From: Calliopum simillimum
Lineage: Eukaryota; Arthropoda; Insecta; Diptera; Lauxaniidae
Direction of reading: 5' to 3'
NCBI GenBank assembly: GCA_951812925.1
Contig: OX638368.1
Span: 122,597,309-122,661,308, forward strand
DNA: 64,000 bases
In this document: positions 49,463 through 61,180 of the stretch, piece by piece
How the letters are laid out: each line of letters starts with the position of its first letter
Numbering within the stretch: position 1 is the first letter of the stretch
Program-made: the position numbers and the translations under genes
Notes under the pieces: generated by a model
Told to the model about the DNA's origin: nothing
Databases searched by the model: none
What the model saw: the letters and a program-made list of their open reading frames with translations, nothing else

Positions 49463-50238
49463 TCTATATATAAATAGGCAAACGAAATCGGTTCAGTCCC
49501 TGTTTCTATACCTAAATCTCAACCGATTTGCTTCATTTTTTTTTTTGTTGGAAAGGTTGTGAGGAGAAGCAGTGCATAGGACTATATTTTTTTTTTAAGT
49601 GGGCGGTGCCACGCCCCAAAATGGAAAAAACGCTTTCACGCCTAAACCGCTGCATCGATTTTGACGAAATTTGGTATGGAGATAGAGTTAGCACTAAGGA
49701 ACGATAATATGACCATAATGTTTTTCAGTGGGCGGTGCCACGCCCCTTAATGGAAAAAACGCTCTCACAGCTAAACCGCTGCATCGATTTTGACGAAGAT
49801 AGGGTTTACACTAAGGAACGATAATATGACCATAATGTTTTTCAGTGGGCAGTGTCACGCCCCTAAATGGAAAAAACGCTCTCACGGCTAAACCACTACA
49901 TTGACTTTTTTAAAATTGGGTATACCAAGGAATGAGAATATGACCTTTATGTTTTTAAGTGGCTGGTGCCACACGCTCACGGCATTGATTTTGGTGGATT
50001 TTGGTATGGGGACAGAATAAGCAAGACGGAAAGATATCAAAAACTTTTTGCTCTTTAGTAGGAATAACACGGCTCTAAATGACAAGCACGCTATTGCAAC
50101 TAAGCTGCTGCACCGATTTTTATGAATGCAGATAACCAGAACCCTAAGGAAGAATATTAAAAGCTTTTTGTGTTTTATCGATCAAGGCTTTATAGTCAGA
50201 TCGAAATGGTCGAATTTCGGCCACAAGGCGAACTCTAG
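49463..50238 (+). mobile_element. Non-autonomous Helitron, copy A
   Basis: It starts TCTATATATAAATAGGCAAA and ends TTTCGGCCACAAGGCGAACT, then CTAG. The start is TC and the end is CTAG preceded by a stem (TTCGGCC/GGCGAA), inserted between A (49462) and T (50239): all the diagnostic features of Helitrons. Inside are about three tandem units of about 125 bp, each with GTGGGCGGTGCCACGCCCC (itself a stem) and GCTAAACCGCTGCATCGATT. No Rep/helicase is encoded. Copy B at 61181-61674 has the same ends with fewer units. Confidence 0.85.
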
Positions 50239-50290
50239 TTTAATTAAAAAATCCCACGTGAGGAACTATACATATATAGAAATACATGTT

Positions 50291-50974
50291 TTTCACTCCA
50301 ATTTAAACTTCAAATTGATCCTTTTTCAATTCAATTCAAACTTTTTCCAAATCAAAATAAACTTTTTTGCAATGTTGGTCTCTGAACTCGTGATTAAAAA
50401 AGAGCTGAAGAAACAAGGCAATTCTGTTGCCACGTCACTGACCTTTGGTTGAAATTTAAATTGTCAGTTAGCCGGCAAAATAAATGTAAATTGTTTAATT
50501 TATTTAAAATAAAATATAAAAAACTAAAGCAACTTAGTACACGCTGTTTTTTCAATTTAATTAAAACTTTTTTCAAACCAATTTAAACTTTTTCCAAATC
50601 AATTTAAAGTTTCCTTTTTTAACGCATTCAATGTGTTAAATCGATTGATAAATTATATGATTCTTACATCTGAGGTGCATGTAGTTTAACATATCGATTT
50701 ACCATAAGAATGCGTTAAAAAAGGAAAGGTTAAATTGATTTGGAATAATCTTGATTTGGAAAGAATTTATTAAATTGATTTGGAAAAAGATTTAGAAAAA
50801 GTTTTAATTTATTGGAAAAGCAGCAGGTCAATTTGATTTTAGAAAACGTTTATTTTGATTTGGAAAAAGTTTATTTTGATTTAGAAAAAGTTTATTTTGA
50901 ATTAGAAAAAATTTAAATTGAATTGAAAAATTATCAATTTGGTGTGGAAAAAAAAGTCTTCAATTAGAGTGAAA
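50291..50974. mobile_element. Foldback-type element with arms of ~20-bp repeats (copy 2)
   Basis: The ends TTTCACTCCAATT and (complement of right) TTTCACTCTAATT are inverted. The left side carries CTTTTTCCAAATCAAAATAA-type units; the right side (50730-50950) carries the same units in reverse complement (GATTTGGAAAAAGTTTATTT). The centre contains a perfect 20-bp inverted repeat, TTTCCTTTTTTAACGCATTC (50610-50629) with GAATGCGTTAAAAAAGGAAA (50708-50727). The left part includes the ~190-bp segment also found at 49105. It is related to the copy at 16810-17180. No coding capacity. Confidence 0.7.
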
Positions 50975-51302
50975 TTGTAAATTAAAATGTTTGTTTATAA
51001 ATCCAAACGATCGATAACATTTTGCTTAATATACTCGTAATTGAATTGATTTATTTTTGGATATCCATAAAATATAATTTTTTTTTTAGTAATTTATTTC
51101 GCAACATAAATAATTTTAACTGTAGTTTGTTTTTTGTTATCACCAAAATCTTAGAGAGTAATTTTTGCAATGTTCAAAAATTATGTCGGTGAATCTTCAA
51201 GACAGAATTATTTTGTTATACTATGCAAATAACTTATTTTATTAATGTACTATGTATATTATTCAAATTAAAAACTATAACACTCACTACACTTTATACG
51301 TG

Positions 51303-52699
<1,397 letters not shown>

Positions 52700-53315
52700 T
52701 TTTCCACTTCAAATGATTTTTATTAATTAACTTTATAAAATGAAAGAATTGCACTCAACTTTGTTTTTATTATTTTGACATTTTTCGACGTTTCTGAGGT
52801 CAAGTTGGCAGCAAAAATTCACTTAAGGGGTATTCATGCGTTGATGCGCAATTGGGAAAATGTATAATTTTTTCGCGCAACAAGGGTCGATTCTGATTCT
52901 ATGGAAACGCGAAATGAAAGTAAGTACACACTATCGATCAGGTTCGTCAGTTTCGCTCTTGCTTGCATGGTGGCCGCTTTTTTTATTAGTCAGCGTGGTA
53001 GCGTGATAGCATGAATTCTCAATGTAAATGGGTATTTGAGCTTCAAACATGAATTATAGTTTGACCGCTACAACCAATCATTAAAAACTGTGTGTGTGAA
53101 AACAGCCAAAATAGTATATTTTCCATTTCTTCAGCAGGTGATGTCCGTCGCTTAAAAACTATATACCATTGTAAAGAGCTTGATTAGGCCTAATTTTTTT
53201 CTTTACACCTTTGGTGTAAATATATTCTCAAAGACTTTAGTTTTATGAAGAAAAAATTGCGTTTAGTATAAGACCAACTAAAGAAACTGGGAATATAATC
53301 TCAAAGAAGATTATG
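52700..53315. promoter_or_regulatory. Upstream region of Atg6
   Basis: Contains the Atg6 promoter and 5' UTR on the minus strand. CTATCGATC at about 52930 resembles part of a DRE (TATCGATA) but is one base off. No gene. Confidence 0.35.
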
Positions 53316-53439
53316 GGCCTTATCGTAAATCTGAAGGGAGTTCCATTCTCTCCCTCCCGGGGAAGGAGCACTGGAAGTAGTGAATATTTCATGAATGGAA
53401 ACTCCCCTTCCTGCAGGGATACTTTTTTTATTTTAATAT

Positions 53440-53665
53440 CGTTGACATTTTCAGAAATAACCAGTTTGCAACGCTGTGTTTTTCCAAGAGCGTTGACATT
53501 TTACACAAAAACAACATCTGGCAACGCTGAGTCTTTCCCATATCTTTGACATTTTGCGCAAACAACCTGTCTGAACGCTGATTTTTTCCAATTTCGTAGA
53601 CATTTTGCACAAAAAAGAACATGTGGCAACGCTTTTTTCTATAAATCGTTGACATTTTTTTCCAT
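53440..53665. repeat. Minisatellite, ~52-bp unit, about 4.5 copies
   Basis: Units start (G)TTGACATTTT and include CAACATCTGGCAACGCTGAG, then TCTTTCCCATAT or variants. Starts lie near 53441, 53492, 53544, 53596 and 53648. The array sits inside the 1.3-kb TIR element. Confidence 0.75.
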
Positions 53666-54062
53666 TTTCCACTGGATTTTGACAGCTGACTTAAAAAAAA
53701 GATAAACAAGAAACAGCAATTGCAAAAGAAGAAAAAGAAGCAATTGCAGCAGTGAAATTGAAGTTAATGCTTTACTTTTTAAAGTAAAAAATGTCTTTAA
53801 TCATATTTGTGGATTTGGAACATCAAAAGTTTGCACCAAAAATTTTCCAAAAAAATTTGAGTGAAAAGTAATTTTAGCAGAACCAGTATAAGTTGGAAAC
53901 GTTTGGATGAATATTAAAAACTTTAGTGTCATATGAAAGCTATTTCAATAAGCTTTAAAATTGTTGTACTAAAGTTTTTAATTTGTCAAACGTTATTTAT
54001 AATTATTCATTTATACATTAGCACTCCCTAGCAAAAAGTTGAGGAGCAAATTTAAAAAATAA

Positions 54063-54464
54063 GGGCCGGTTTCACAATGTGCAGTTAAGATATTTTTAAA
54101 CTAAAGTTTACTAACGGAAGCTATGGGTATAAACTTTCCGTTAAATTATTTGGATTTCAATAAATTCAATTTTTTAACTTATGGTTAAATGTATATTGTG
54201 AATAAATAACAAATTTCCCCTTAAAATGTTTTCAAAAAATGTAAACATTTCAAATTTTTTCATATGAATTTCAAAAAATATTTGAATTTATTTCAATCTG
54301 CCAGTTAAATTTTAACTGAAAAAATTGTGCCAGTTAAAGTTAACTGAACGATAGAGTTTATTTTCCGTCAGTTAATAAATAACTTCACATTGAGAAAACA
54401 ATTTTATTCAAACTTATAGTTAAAGTTTCAGTTAAACGTTAACTGGACATTGTGAAAACGGCCC
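54063..54464. mobile_element. PIF/Harbinger-like MITE with TAA target duplication
   Basis: The left end GGGCCGGTTTCACAATGTGC, then AGTTAA, and the complement of the right end GGGCCGTTTTCACAATGTCC, then AGTTAA, are TIRs of about 25 bp. TAA flanks both sides (54060-54062 and 54465-54467). A 3-bp TWA duplication with GGGCC-type ends is typical of PIF/Harbinger elements. The 402-bp interior has several AGTTAAA-type inverted motifs and no ORF. It is nested in the 53316-54610 element. Confidence 0.8.
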
Positions 54465-54610
54465 TAAAAGTGAAAAAACTCGCTCCCAACTTATTGCCGA
54501 TTACATAATTTTTCCAGTGAATTTTCCCTTTCCACGAAATTTTTTTTTGCGATTGCAAACCAGGGAGTTAGCGAATAAATTCTCGAGAATATTTATTTAC
54601 GATAAGGCCC

Positions 54611-55905
54611 TATATATGATGAAATAATTTCGACCTTCTTTTGTTTTTAAATAAACAAATAAACAAGCATTATACAAATAAGTTTTTCCAATACATACAA
54701 CCTAACTCGATTTTGCCAACTTTTCAGGAGAGCGAAAAAACTACTTTGATGCTTCCAATTCTTTTTGTGTATGAAATGGAACAAATGTTAAAGATTTTAA
54801 TTATTAATGGATACTAAACAAATATTTTCCAATAACTTTTTTTGCTCTAACGTCAATAGTATTTAATAAAATTGAAATTAGATGTTTTTGTCAAATATTT
54901 TTTATTCAAAAAATTCTGCATCTTTCCATAGAAAAAGTAACTTATTTTGAAGAAATGTTTTTGTGAAATTTTTTTTTACCATTTAACCTGTATCTTATCT
55001 CAACTTAAGATGTTTTGTGAAGAGAGAACCTTTTTTTATGTAGATTTAAGTTGTGTTGTGAAAAGCATTCGTAAAAGTTTTTTGTTGTTGCAAATGCTTG
55101 AATTTTTTAACCTATTTGAGATAAAATCTTTTGTCAAATGCAATTCGAAATAAAATATCGAGATAGGTTGATTTTCGATTCTATATCTCTGCAACTAAAA
55201 GTAATAGAGATATGGTGATTTCACCAAAAGAAGCGTTTTTCAGTTTTATGTTTATGATTAAAGTCCTGGAAAATTGTCTTATTTCGAGTTAGGTTGTTTT
55301 GTTAAAAGTCCACAGAAATAGTTTTGAAATTTCTTTCTTAACATAATTGCCCACATTATATTTTGACATAAAAAACTGTTATAACAGATATAAAAATTAT
55401 AACATGAATAATTGCTCGTCGAGTCGGGGCGTTAGGGACTATTGCATATCGATTTTTTGATTTTCAAACGATTTCAAATGACAGCCTCATTTACGGTCTG
55501 ATTTAAATGACAGACGTGCTTGACAGGAAAATAAATGTCGATTAGACTGATCGTGTATGCCTGATTTTTTTGTGGTCATGTTGGCAGCAACAATAACTTA
55601 ATTCATTTAAATTGTTCCAGTTTCCGAACGCATTCCTGTACTGATAAGAAAATCCAGAGTTCTTTGGCATTAATGAACCCTATTTGCCAGTTGAAAACGT
55701 TCTCCCGTTCTTGAATATTCTATCTATTTTTGTACGGTTAAAATACAAATTAAATACAAATTAGTCCTTCGAATTTTATTTACTGCTGAAAGAAATTAAA
55801 AACAACAGCCAACGACAGAAAAGAATTTTTATTGTATATTGCGACGTAATATTTGTTACATAAGCGATACGTAATCACTTAAACCAAAAGAAAAAAAAAA
55901 AAAAA
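54611..55905. promoter_or_regulatory. Spacer and probable promoter/5' UTR of PISD
   Basis: About 1.3 kb with no coding features. The last bases before the ATG are a poly-A run (AAAAGAAAAAAAAAAAAAAA), which may be 5' UTR. No promoter motif recognised. Confidence 0.4.
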
Positions 55906-57171
55906 ATGGTCTCATACTTTGTGCCTCGAGGAAGATTTCTTATCAAATCGATCAATTTACGTCAGTCTCAAAAGCAACAGGGGAAATGGCCAATTTTACG
56001 AAATTTTCGTCAATCTTCCACAGATACAAAAGTTGGAAATCTTATAAAGAGCACTCATGGCAAATCGGCCTCAACAAATACCCCGAACAAAGATAACGCT
56101 GGCCTAGCACAACGGCATCGTAGCGTCTGGGGAAGGTGGACAGGATTTTTGCTACGTTTTGCTCCAGTTGGTATATTTGTATATGGGGCTGTCGAATGGC
56201 AGTTACACAAACAGAAATGCAAGAAGGAAGACGTTCCACGCATTGCATCAGAATTCCAGTCCAAGATCTACTGTTCTTTACCATTGCGTCTCATGAGTCG
56301 GTGTTGGGGATGGCTGGCCGCATGCTATATACCACAAACATTAAGGCCATACATTTACGGTTGGTACTCAAATGCTTTTAATGTAAATTTAGAGGAAGCG
56401 CTCTATCCCGACTATAAACACTACAATAGCTTGGCGGAATTTTTTACTCGTCCCCTTAGGGCTGGAGTGCGTTGCATCGATCCGGATGCACAACTCATAT
56501 CGCCGGCCGATGGTAAAGTGTTGCATTTTGGTTCCGCTAGCAATAATTTAATTGAACAAGTTAAGGGTGTCAATTACAGTATCGAATCCTTCATAGGACC
56601 ATCAACATGGTCGCAACGCTCCAACGATAGTGACTATGCTGATTCAATTATGGAAAAGAACGATGGCTCTACAGCGCTTTATCAGTGTGTTATCTACTTG
56701 GCACCCGGTGATTATCATCGTTTTCATTCACCCACACAATGGCAGCCTACAGTGCGCCGTCACTTTTCCGGTGAGCTACTATCGGTCAATCCGAGAGTTG
56801 CCCAATGGTTACCAGGATTGTTTTGTCTGAATGAACGTGCATTATATATTGGGAAATGGCAGCATGGTTTTTTCAGTTACACTGCAGTGGGAGCTACAAA
56901 TGTTGGATCTGTGCAGATATTTATTGATGATAGCCTTAAGACTAATCGTTGGGTGGGATTAAATGTTGGTGTATACAAAAAGCGCAATGAATATGAAGAA
57001 CTACAGCTTCAGAAAAATGTGGAATTGAAGAAAGGTGATCTTATTGGCCAGTTTAATATGGGAAGTACCATAGTGCTACTTTTTGAAGCTCCGAAAAATT
57101 TCAAATTCAATATTAAGCATGGTCAAAAAATATATGTTGGTCAAGCCTTAGGTACCGTAGAGGATGAATGA
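55906..57171 (+). CDS. PISD: Phosphatidylserine decarboxylase proenzyme, mitochondrial
   Basis: A single-exon frame of 421 residues. The basic N-terminus is a likely mitochondrial presequence, followed by one membrane segment (FLLRFAPVGIFVYGAVEW, about residues 80-98) anchoring the enzyme in the inner membrane. Conserved motifs: SPADGKV with D202, PGDYHRFHSP with H271 and H274, and the self-cleavage site FNMGSTIVLLFEAP with the Gly386-Ser387 bond. Autocleavage gives a beta chain and a 35-residue alpha chain whose Ser becomes the pyruvoyl cofactor. The usual site is LGST; here Met replaces Leu, a conservative change. The enzyme converts phosphatidylserine to phosphatidylethanolamine, needed for mitochondrial membranes and autophagic lipid supply. 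I recall CG5991 as the fly orthologue. Confidence 0.95.
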   Translation: MVSYFVPRGRFLIKSINLRQSQKQQGKWPILRNFRQSSTDTKVGNLIKSTHGKSASTNTPNKDNAGLAQRHRSVWGRWTGFLLRFAPVGIFVYGAVEWQLHKQKCKKEDVPRIASEFQSKIYCSLPLRLMSRCWGWLAACYIPQTLRPYIYGWYSNAFNVNLEEALYPDYKHYNSLAEFFTRPLRAGVRCIDPDAQLISPADGKVLHFGSASNNLIEQVKGVNYSIESFIGPSTWSQRSNDSDYADSIMEKNDGSTALYQCVIYLAPGDYHRFHSPTQWQPTVRRHFSGELLSVNPRVAQWLPGLFCLNERALYIGKWQHGFFSYTAVGATNVGSVQIFIDDSLKTNRWVGLNVGVYKKRNEYEELQLQKNVELKKGDLIGQFNMGSTIVLLFEAPKNFKFNIKHGQKIYVGQALGTVEDE

Positions 57172-58466
57172 TATATAAATTAGGCAGTGAAAATTTATAT
57201 TGAACTTGTGATTAAAAACAATATTGACTGTTTTGTTGATGCTGACTGCGTTATATCAAATATTCGCGGCGGTCAAATGAATGACGTTTAGAAAAAAACA
57301 GGTACTTTATTTAAACTGTTTGGGAGCATGTCGAGATCGAAATTCAGTCAAATTCGAAATTTTATATACAGCACTTAAAAACCCGACTTTTAATTGCATA
57401 CAAAGTCCCGAATCTTTTAATTTTTTGTCAGAAACACTAATTTCGTCCATACTTCTTTAAATGAATAACTTGCAAACTGATTCTCGATTTGGAGACTGAG
57501 CCTATAAAGTTTCTATAAAAAGCTGATATTGTTTTTCTTTTAATTAAGTCTTCATTAAGTCGCCGTGCATTAGTTTTAAGAAAAAAAGCGCTTTAAAATG
57601 ACTAATAAATATTAAGTTTATATTAAGTTAACAAGCTTTATTTAACGTTTTGTTATAATCGCATAAATGTATTGAATGTACAATTGGCTGTTAATTTTCA
57701 ATAAATCGCATAGTATTTTAAAACAACAAAAAAAAAGCCTCACCTCATTATTTTTTATATTATGTAAGTGATTATTTATTTTTTTAATTAATAAGTTTGA
57801 TATGATATATATATATATAAGTGCTTGTATATATGTAAACTCTATTATTAAAAATAAATATATACATATTTTTTGAACACTTGTTTGAAAGTTAATATGT
57901 AGATGCTCTACTTTTCTAAAAATTTGTAATCCGGTTCTTATCAGTTACGTTTTAGTCAAACAAAAATAATTCAAAATATTGCCTAATGTTCACGATAAGA
58001 ATACATTTTTTTTTTATTTGTAAAACGATGATTTTATAATATTTCACACGATGTGAGTGAACTTCCTGTTAATATATGCACATACGAGTATATTCTATGG
58101 GTTGTTCGATCAAGCATTTTTGTGACGCAAGCACGCAAGTATTTGAGTAGATATGTGTTCGAACTTTTTACAAATAGCAGTTTTAAGGTTTTTGATATTT
58201 GATGAGATAATGTACTTTTTCTTCCAAGCTTTTTTTTCCTATAGTACTATGTTTTTATAATTTTTTTAGATTTAGCAATCACAAGATTTTTTTAAATAGT
58301 TTTGTGGTAATTTTTTAATCGAGATTGAAGATCTTTGCGTAATAATTACTAATTCGTTTAAGATTCACACTTATTTATATAGACGAAGGTTGAACTGAAG
58401 GCTTCCTAAATGAATAATAAGTAGTTTGTGCTTACGCAAAGTTATGGGGTTTTTATTTCATATTTT
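57172..58466. other. PISD 3' UTR and spacer
   Basis: AT-rich, with AATAAA-like sites near 57702 and 57855 and a (TA)n run at about 57805-57822. No gene recognised. Confidence 0.5.
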
Positions 58467-59321
58467 TATACCCTACACCCAAGGTATATTCACTTTGTCC
58501 TTCCTTTTGTAACTCAGAGAAGGAGATGTGGCAGATATAGGAAAGTATACATACATATTCTTGATCAGCGTCACCTTCACATTTCTGGGAAAACTGAGCA
58601 AGATAATTCAATGAAATTTGGTACACTGCCTCCGTCGTCAAAGTTAGCTCGTGGGATTGAAAATGAGTGACGGTCAACGGACACGCCTATAGAAAAAATA
58701 TAATCAAAATACAACTTAGGAGTATTTTTCACGACAATGCAACCGAAATACTCATAAATACTACGAATTGCAAGCGCAAGTTCTGAAAAAAAAACTGGAC
58801 GAATTCGGACAAGAGGGCGTGGAACCTCTCATATAACCAAAAGCTTTAAAACGCTACTGAAAGCGTTTTTTAAGATAATCGAACTAAATTTTACTCAGAC
58901 ACTAAGAACTATATATGTAAGCTCCAAAGAAAAAGTAGATGAAATCGGACAAGAGGGCGTGGAACCTCCCATATTAGCAAAAGATTCAAAACGCTATTCT
59001 GAATGTGGTTTTTGAGATAATCCAATCAAATTTCACTCAAATACTAAAAACAGTAAATACGGGCTCCCAGCAAAAATAGGGCAAAATCGCACAAGAGGGC
59101 GTGGCACCTCCCATATAAACAAAAGTTTCAAAATGATGTACTGAAAATTTTTTTTCAGATAATGCAACTAAAACACTAAAGACTATAAATGTAAGCACTG
59201 AGCAAAAACTAAGTGAACTCGGACAAGAGGGCGTGGCAACTCACATATGAGTAAAATTTTAAAAATACTGCAGTGTAGGGTATTAAATGTTTGTCCAGGC
59301 CAAAAGTTACACCCTCACTAA
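58467..59321 (+). mobile_element. INE-1/DINE-1-like element, third copy
   Basis: It starts TATACCCTACACCCAAGGTA, keeps TTCTTGATCAGCGTCACCTT and CCTCCGTCGTCAAAGTTAGC, has four tandem units with GAGGGCGTGG(A/C)ACCTCCCAT at 58817, 58955, 59097 and 59228, and ends CCAGGCCAAAAGTTACACCC, then TCACTAA. It is missing the GTCGATATAGCCATGTCC segment seen in the 30651 copy. Confidence 0.75.
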
Positions 59322-59912
59322 ATAGTTTAATATTCATTACATTTTTCTAGATGTTCCATACCAGGATATAAAGTTTTAAAAAGCGAAAAAACATGTCTTT
59401 AGAAAGTTGCGCATAATTTTTGCATGTGATGAAATAATTTTTCGTAGTTGAGTTGAAAAGTGCGTATATTTTATGATGGTCCTGGAGCGCCTACCTATTT
59501 TTGATCAGCTGTAGCAGTTATAAAAGCTTACCGCTGGCTTGGTTTTCGCAATTTTTCACTGCTAACAAGCCAAGCCTTTCAAAAGTTATACCAGACAAAT
59601 GAATCAAATGATTATATTTCTTGGTTTTTCTCAACAGGTTTAGTAAGTATTTTCAGGTAATATTTCTATATTTTATAAAATGAAGATGAGTATTATATTC
59701 ACAATCAATTGAAAATCTAAGAATTGGCAACATCTCTGTCAATGATATGACAAATAATATTTGTTTATAAATAATAAACCAATTATTTAAACAAACTATT
59801 TCTTTTTTTTACAATCAATAGGAAACTACCTGTAGCTTTAAATCATATTTGACATGATAATATATAAATTAAATAATTTTCGCTTACCTTTCGAACGATA
59901 TTTAAAAGGAAA
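59322..59912. other. Spacer, no gene recognised
   Basis: AT-rich. A short interrupted inverted repeat, GCTTGGTTTTC with AAGCCAAGC, lies near 59537-59576. Confidence 0.45.
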
Positions 59913-59980
59913 TGTCTATACGGGGCGTTCCGCGTACGCTAAAGCTCACATTAGCGTACGCGGAACGCCCCGTATAGACA
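59913..59980. mobile_element. 68-bp perfect hairpin, miniature relative of the 48791 palindrome
   Basis: Thirty bases, TGTCTATACGGGGCGTTCCG then CGTACGCTAA, an 8-base loop (AGCTCACA), then the exact 30-base reverse complement. The terminus TGTCTATACGGGG and the GCGTACGC core are shared with the 303-bp element at 48791-49093. One flank (AGGAAA before TGTCTA) is also shared with the right end of that element. Confidence 0.85.
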
Positions 59981-60431
59981 GACTCTATTTAAAATACCCA
60001 AAACGGTTTAACCAGTATCAAGTTATGACTTAAAAACCTGTCCCATACCCGGTTATTTTTCCCTATGCATAATTGAACCTAAGGGTACTCAAAACAGCAA
60101 GTTAAAAAAAAAATAAAAAAAAAGTCAATATTTATTTTTAAAAACTTTAATTTATTTATTGAATCTTCACAAATGAATTGATATCCTTTTCCAGAAGTAA
60201 CGCACCCGCAAACAAAATGGCCTTTGGAAGGTTGTGCAGTGGGGCGCTCACCCCCTCATGAAGAGTTACTCCCACTAGGAGTCACATGTACATTTTTTTT
60301 TAAGAACACCATTTATTTTTCATAAATTAGAATCATTGTAGGTACTTTTTTTACAAAGCTTTAATAAATTGTTGTAGATTCTTTTTTATGAAGTCCATTA
60401 AGTAAGCAAACAAAATAGAATCTGTATTAAC
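59981..60431. other. Rhodanese 3' UTR region (minus strand)
   Basis: Spacer downstream of the rhodanese stop, with AATAAA-type signals on the minus strand (for example TTTATT near 60309 and 60157). No gene. Confidence 0.45.
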
Positions 60432-61013
60432 TTAGTTCTTTAAGCCTTCGTGTTGTGCCCAATCGGTCCATGATCCATCATAACTTTTGACATTTTTATA
60501 ACCTAAAGCCAGCACAGACTCTGATGCTATACGAGATCTTTTACCAGACTTACAACTGAAAATTATTTCAGATTTTTCGTCTGGTTTTTTCCGCCCATAT
60601 TTAGCTTCGAAATTGCGAGCAGACACACTATGCGCCAATTCTTGAGTTACTTCACCCAAAGGAATGTTTATGCTTGTTGGAATTTCTCCAGTTTCAGCAA
60701 GCTCCGTTGGTTCCCTTACGTCAATAAGAAGTTTCTCTGGATGTTTTGGTAAATCTTTAATTTCCTCATACTCAGCTACTTGAACACCACTCTTGAGAAT
60801 GCTACTAAATTTGATATTCCTACGAAAAACAATCTCAGTACTCCATGTATCTAACAGCTGATCTTGGTGCCGGCTGATTTTAATTTTAGGGATTGTACAT
60901 AAATTTCTGTTATTTTTTGCATCCGCTGTAGACGATTGCAGCTTGCGAGCGAATTGTCTGCATTCTAATTTATTGCAGCGAGACAGAACAGACCTCTTTA
61001 GAGCTTGAAACAT
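60432..61013 (-). CDS. Single-domain rhodanese (sulfurtransferase-like), probably mitochondrial
   Basis: An uninterrupted minus-strand frame of 193 residues. The first ~40 residues are basic and Ser-rich (MFQALKRSVLSRCNKLECRQ), as in a mitochondrial presequence. One rhodanese fold follows: LLIDVREPTELAETGEIPTS, INIPLGEV, then the active-site loop FSCKSGKRSR with Cys154, and GYKNVKSYDGSWTDWAQ. The loop is the length of sulfur-transferring rhodaneses, so thiosulfate or persulfide transfer is plausible; the physiological donor is not predictable. It resembles the small TSTD1/CG12279-like fly proteins (recalled). No intron is needed within the CDS. Confidence 0.92.
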   Translation of the reverse strand: MFQALKRSVLSRCNKLECRQFARKLQSSTADAKNNRNLCTIPKIKISRHQDQLLDTWSTEIVFRRNIKFSSILKSGVQVAEYEEIKDLPKHPEKLLIDVREPTELAETGEIPTSINIPLGEVTQELAHSVSARNFEAKYGRKKPDEKSEIIFSCKSGKRSRIASESVLALGYKNVKSYDGSWTDWAQHEGLKN

Positions 61014-61180
61014 TTAATTAATTAAATATTTTATACAAAATTATTTTTATTTACGTAATCAAACTTTGATAGCAACGAGTAGAAGTACCACAGTGACGAA
61101 TTAAAATTTTAACACAGCGTCCTAACTAAGCGAGCAAACTAAAAACTCAATAAAATCTTTGATTATTTTTTTCTTAATTA

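Larger units (their letters stand above)
53316..54610. mobile_element. 1.3-kb TIR element (GGGCCTTATCGTAAAT) with 3-bp target duplication
   Basis: GGGCCTTATCGTAAAT at the left and ATTTACGATAAGGCCC at the right are perfect inverted ends flanked by TAT on both sides (53313-53315 and 54611-54613). The right end continues AAATATTCTCGAGAAT, and a related end, GGGCCTTATCATGAATAAAA then ATTCTCGAGAAT, starts at 63685. Inside are a minisatellite (53440-53665) and a second TIR element (54063-54464). No transposase found. Confidence 0.7.

Noticed and set aside
53440..53665. Regularly spaced ~52-bp units as a CRISPR array
   Set aside because: The units are contiguous tandem repeats without unique spacers, in a eukaryotic genome.
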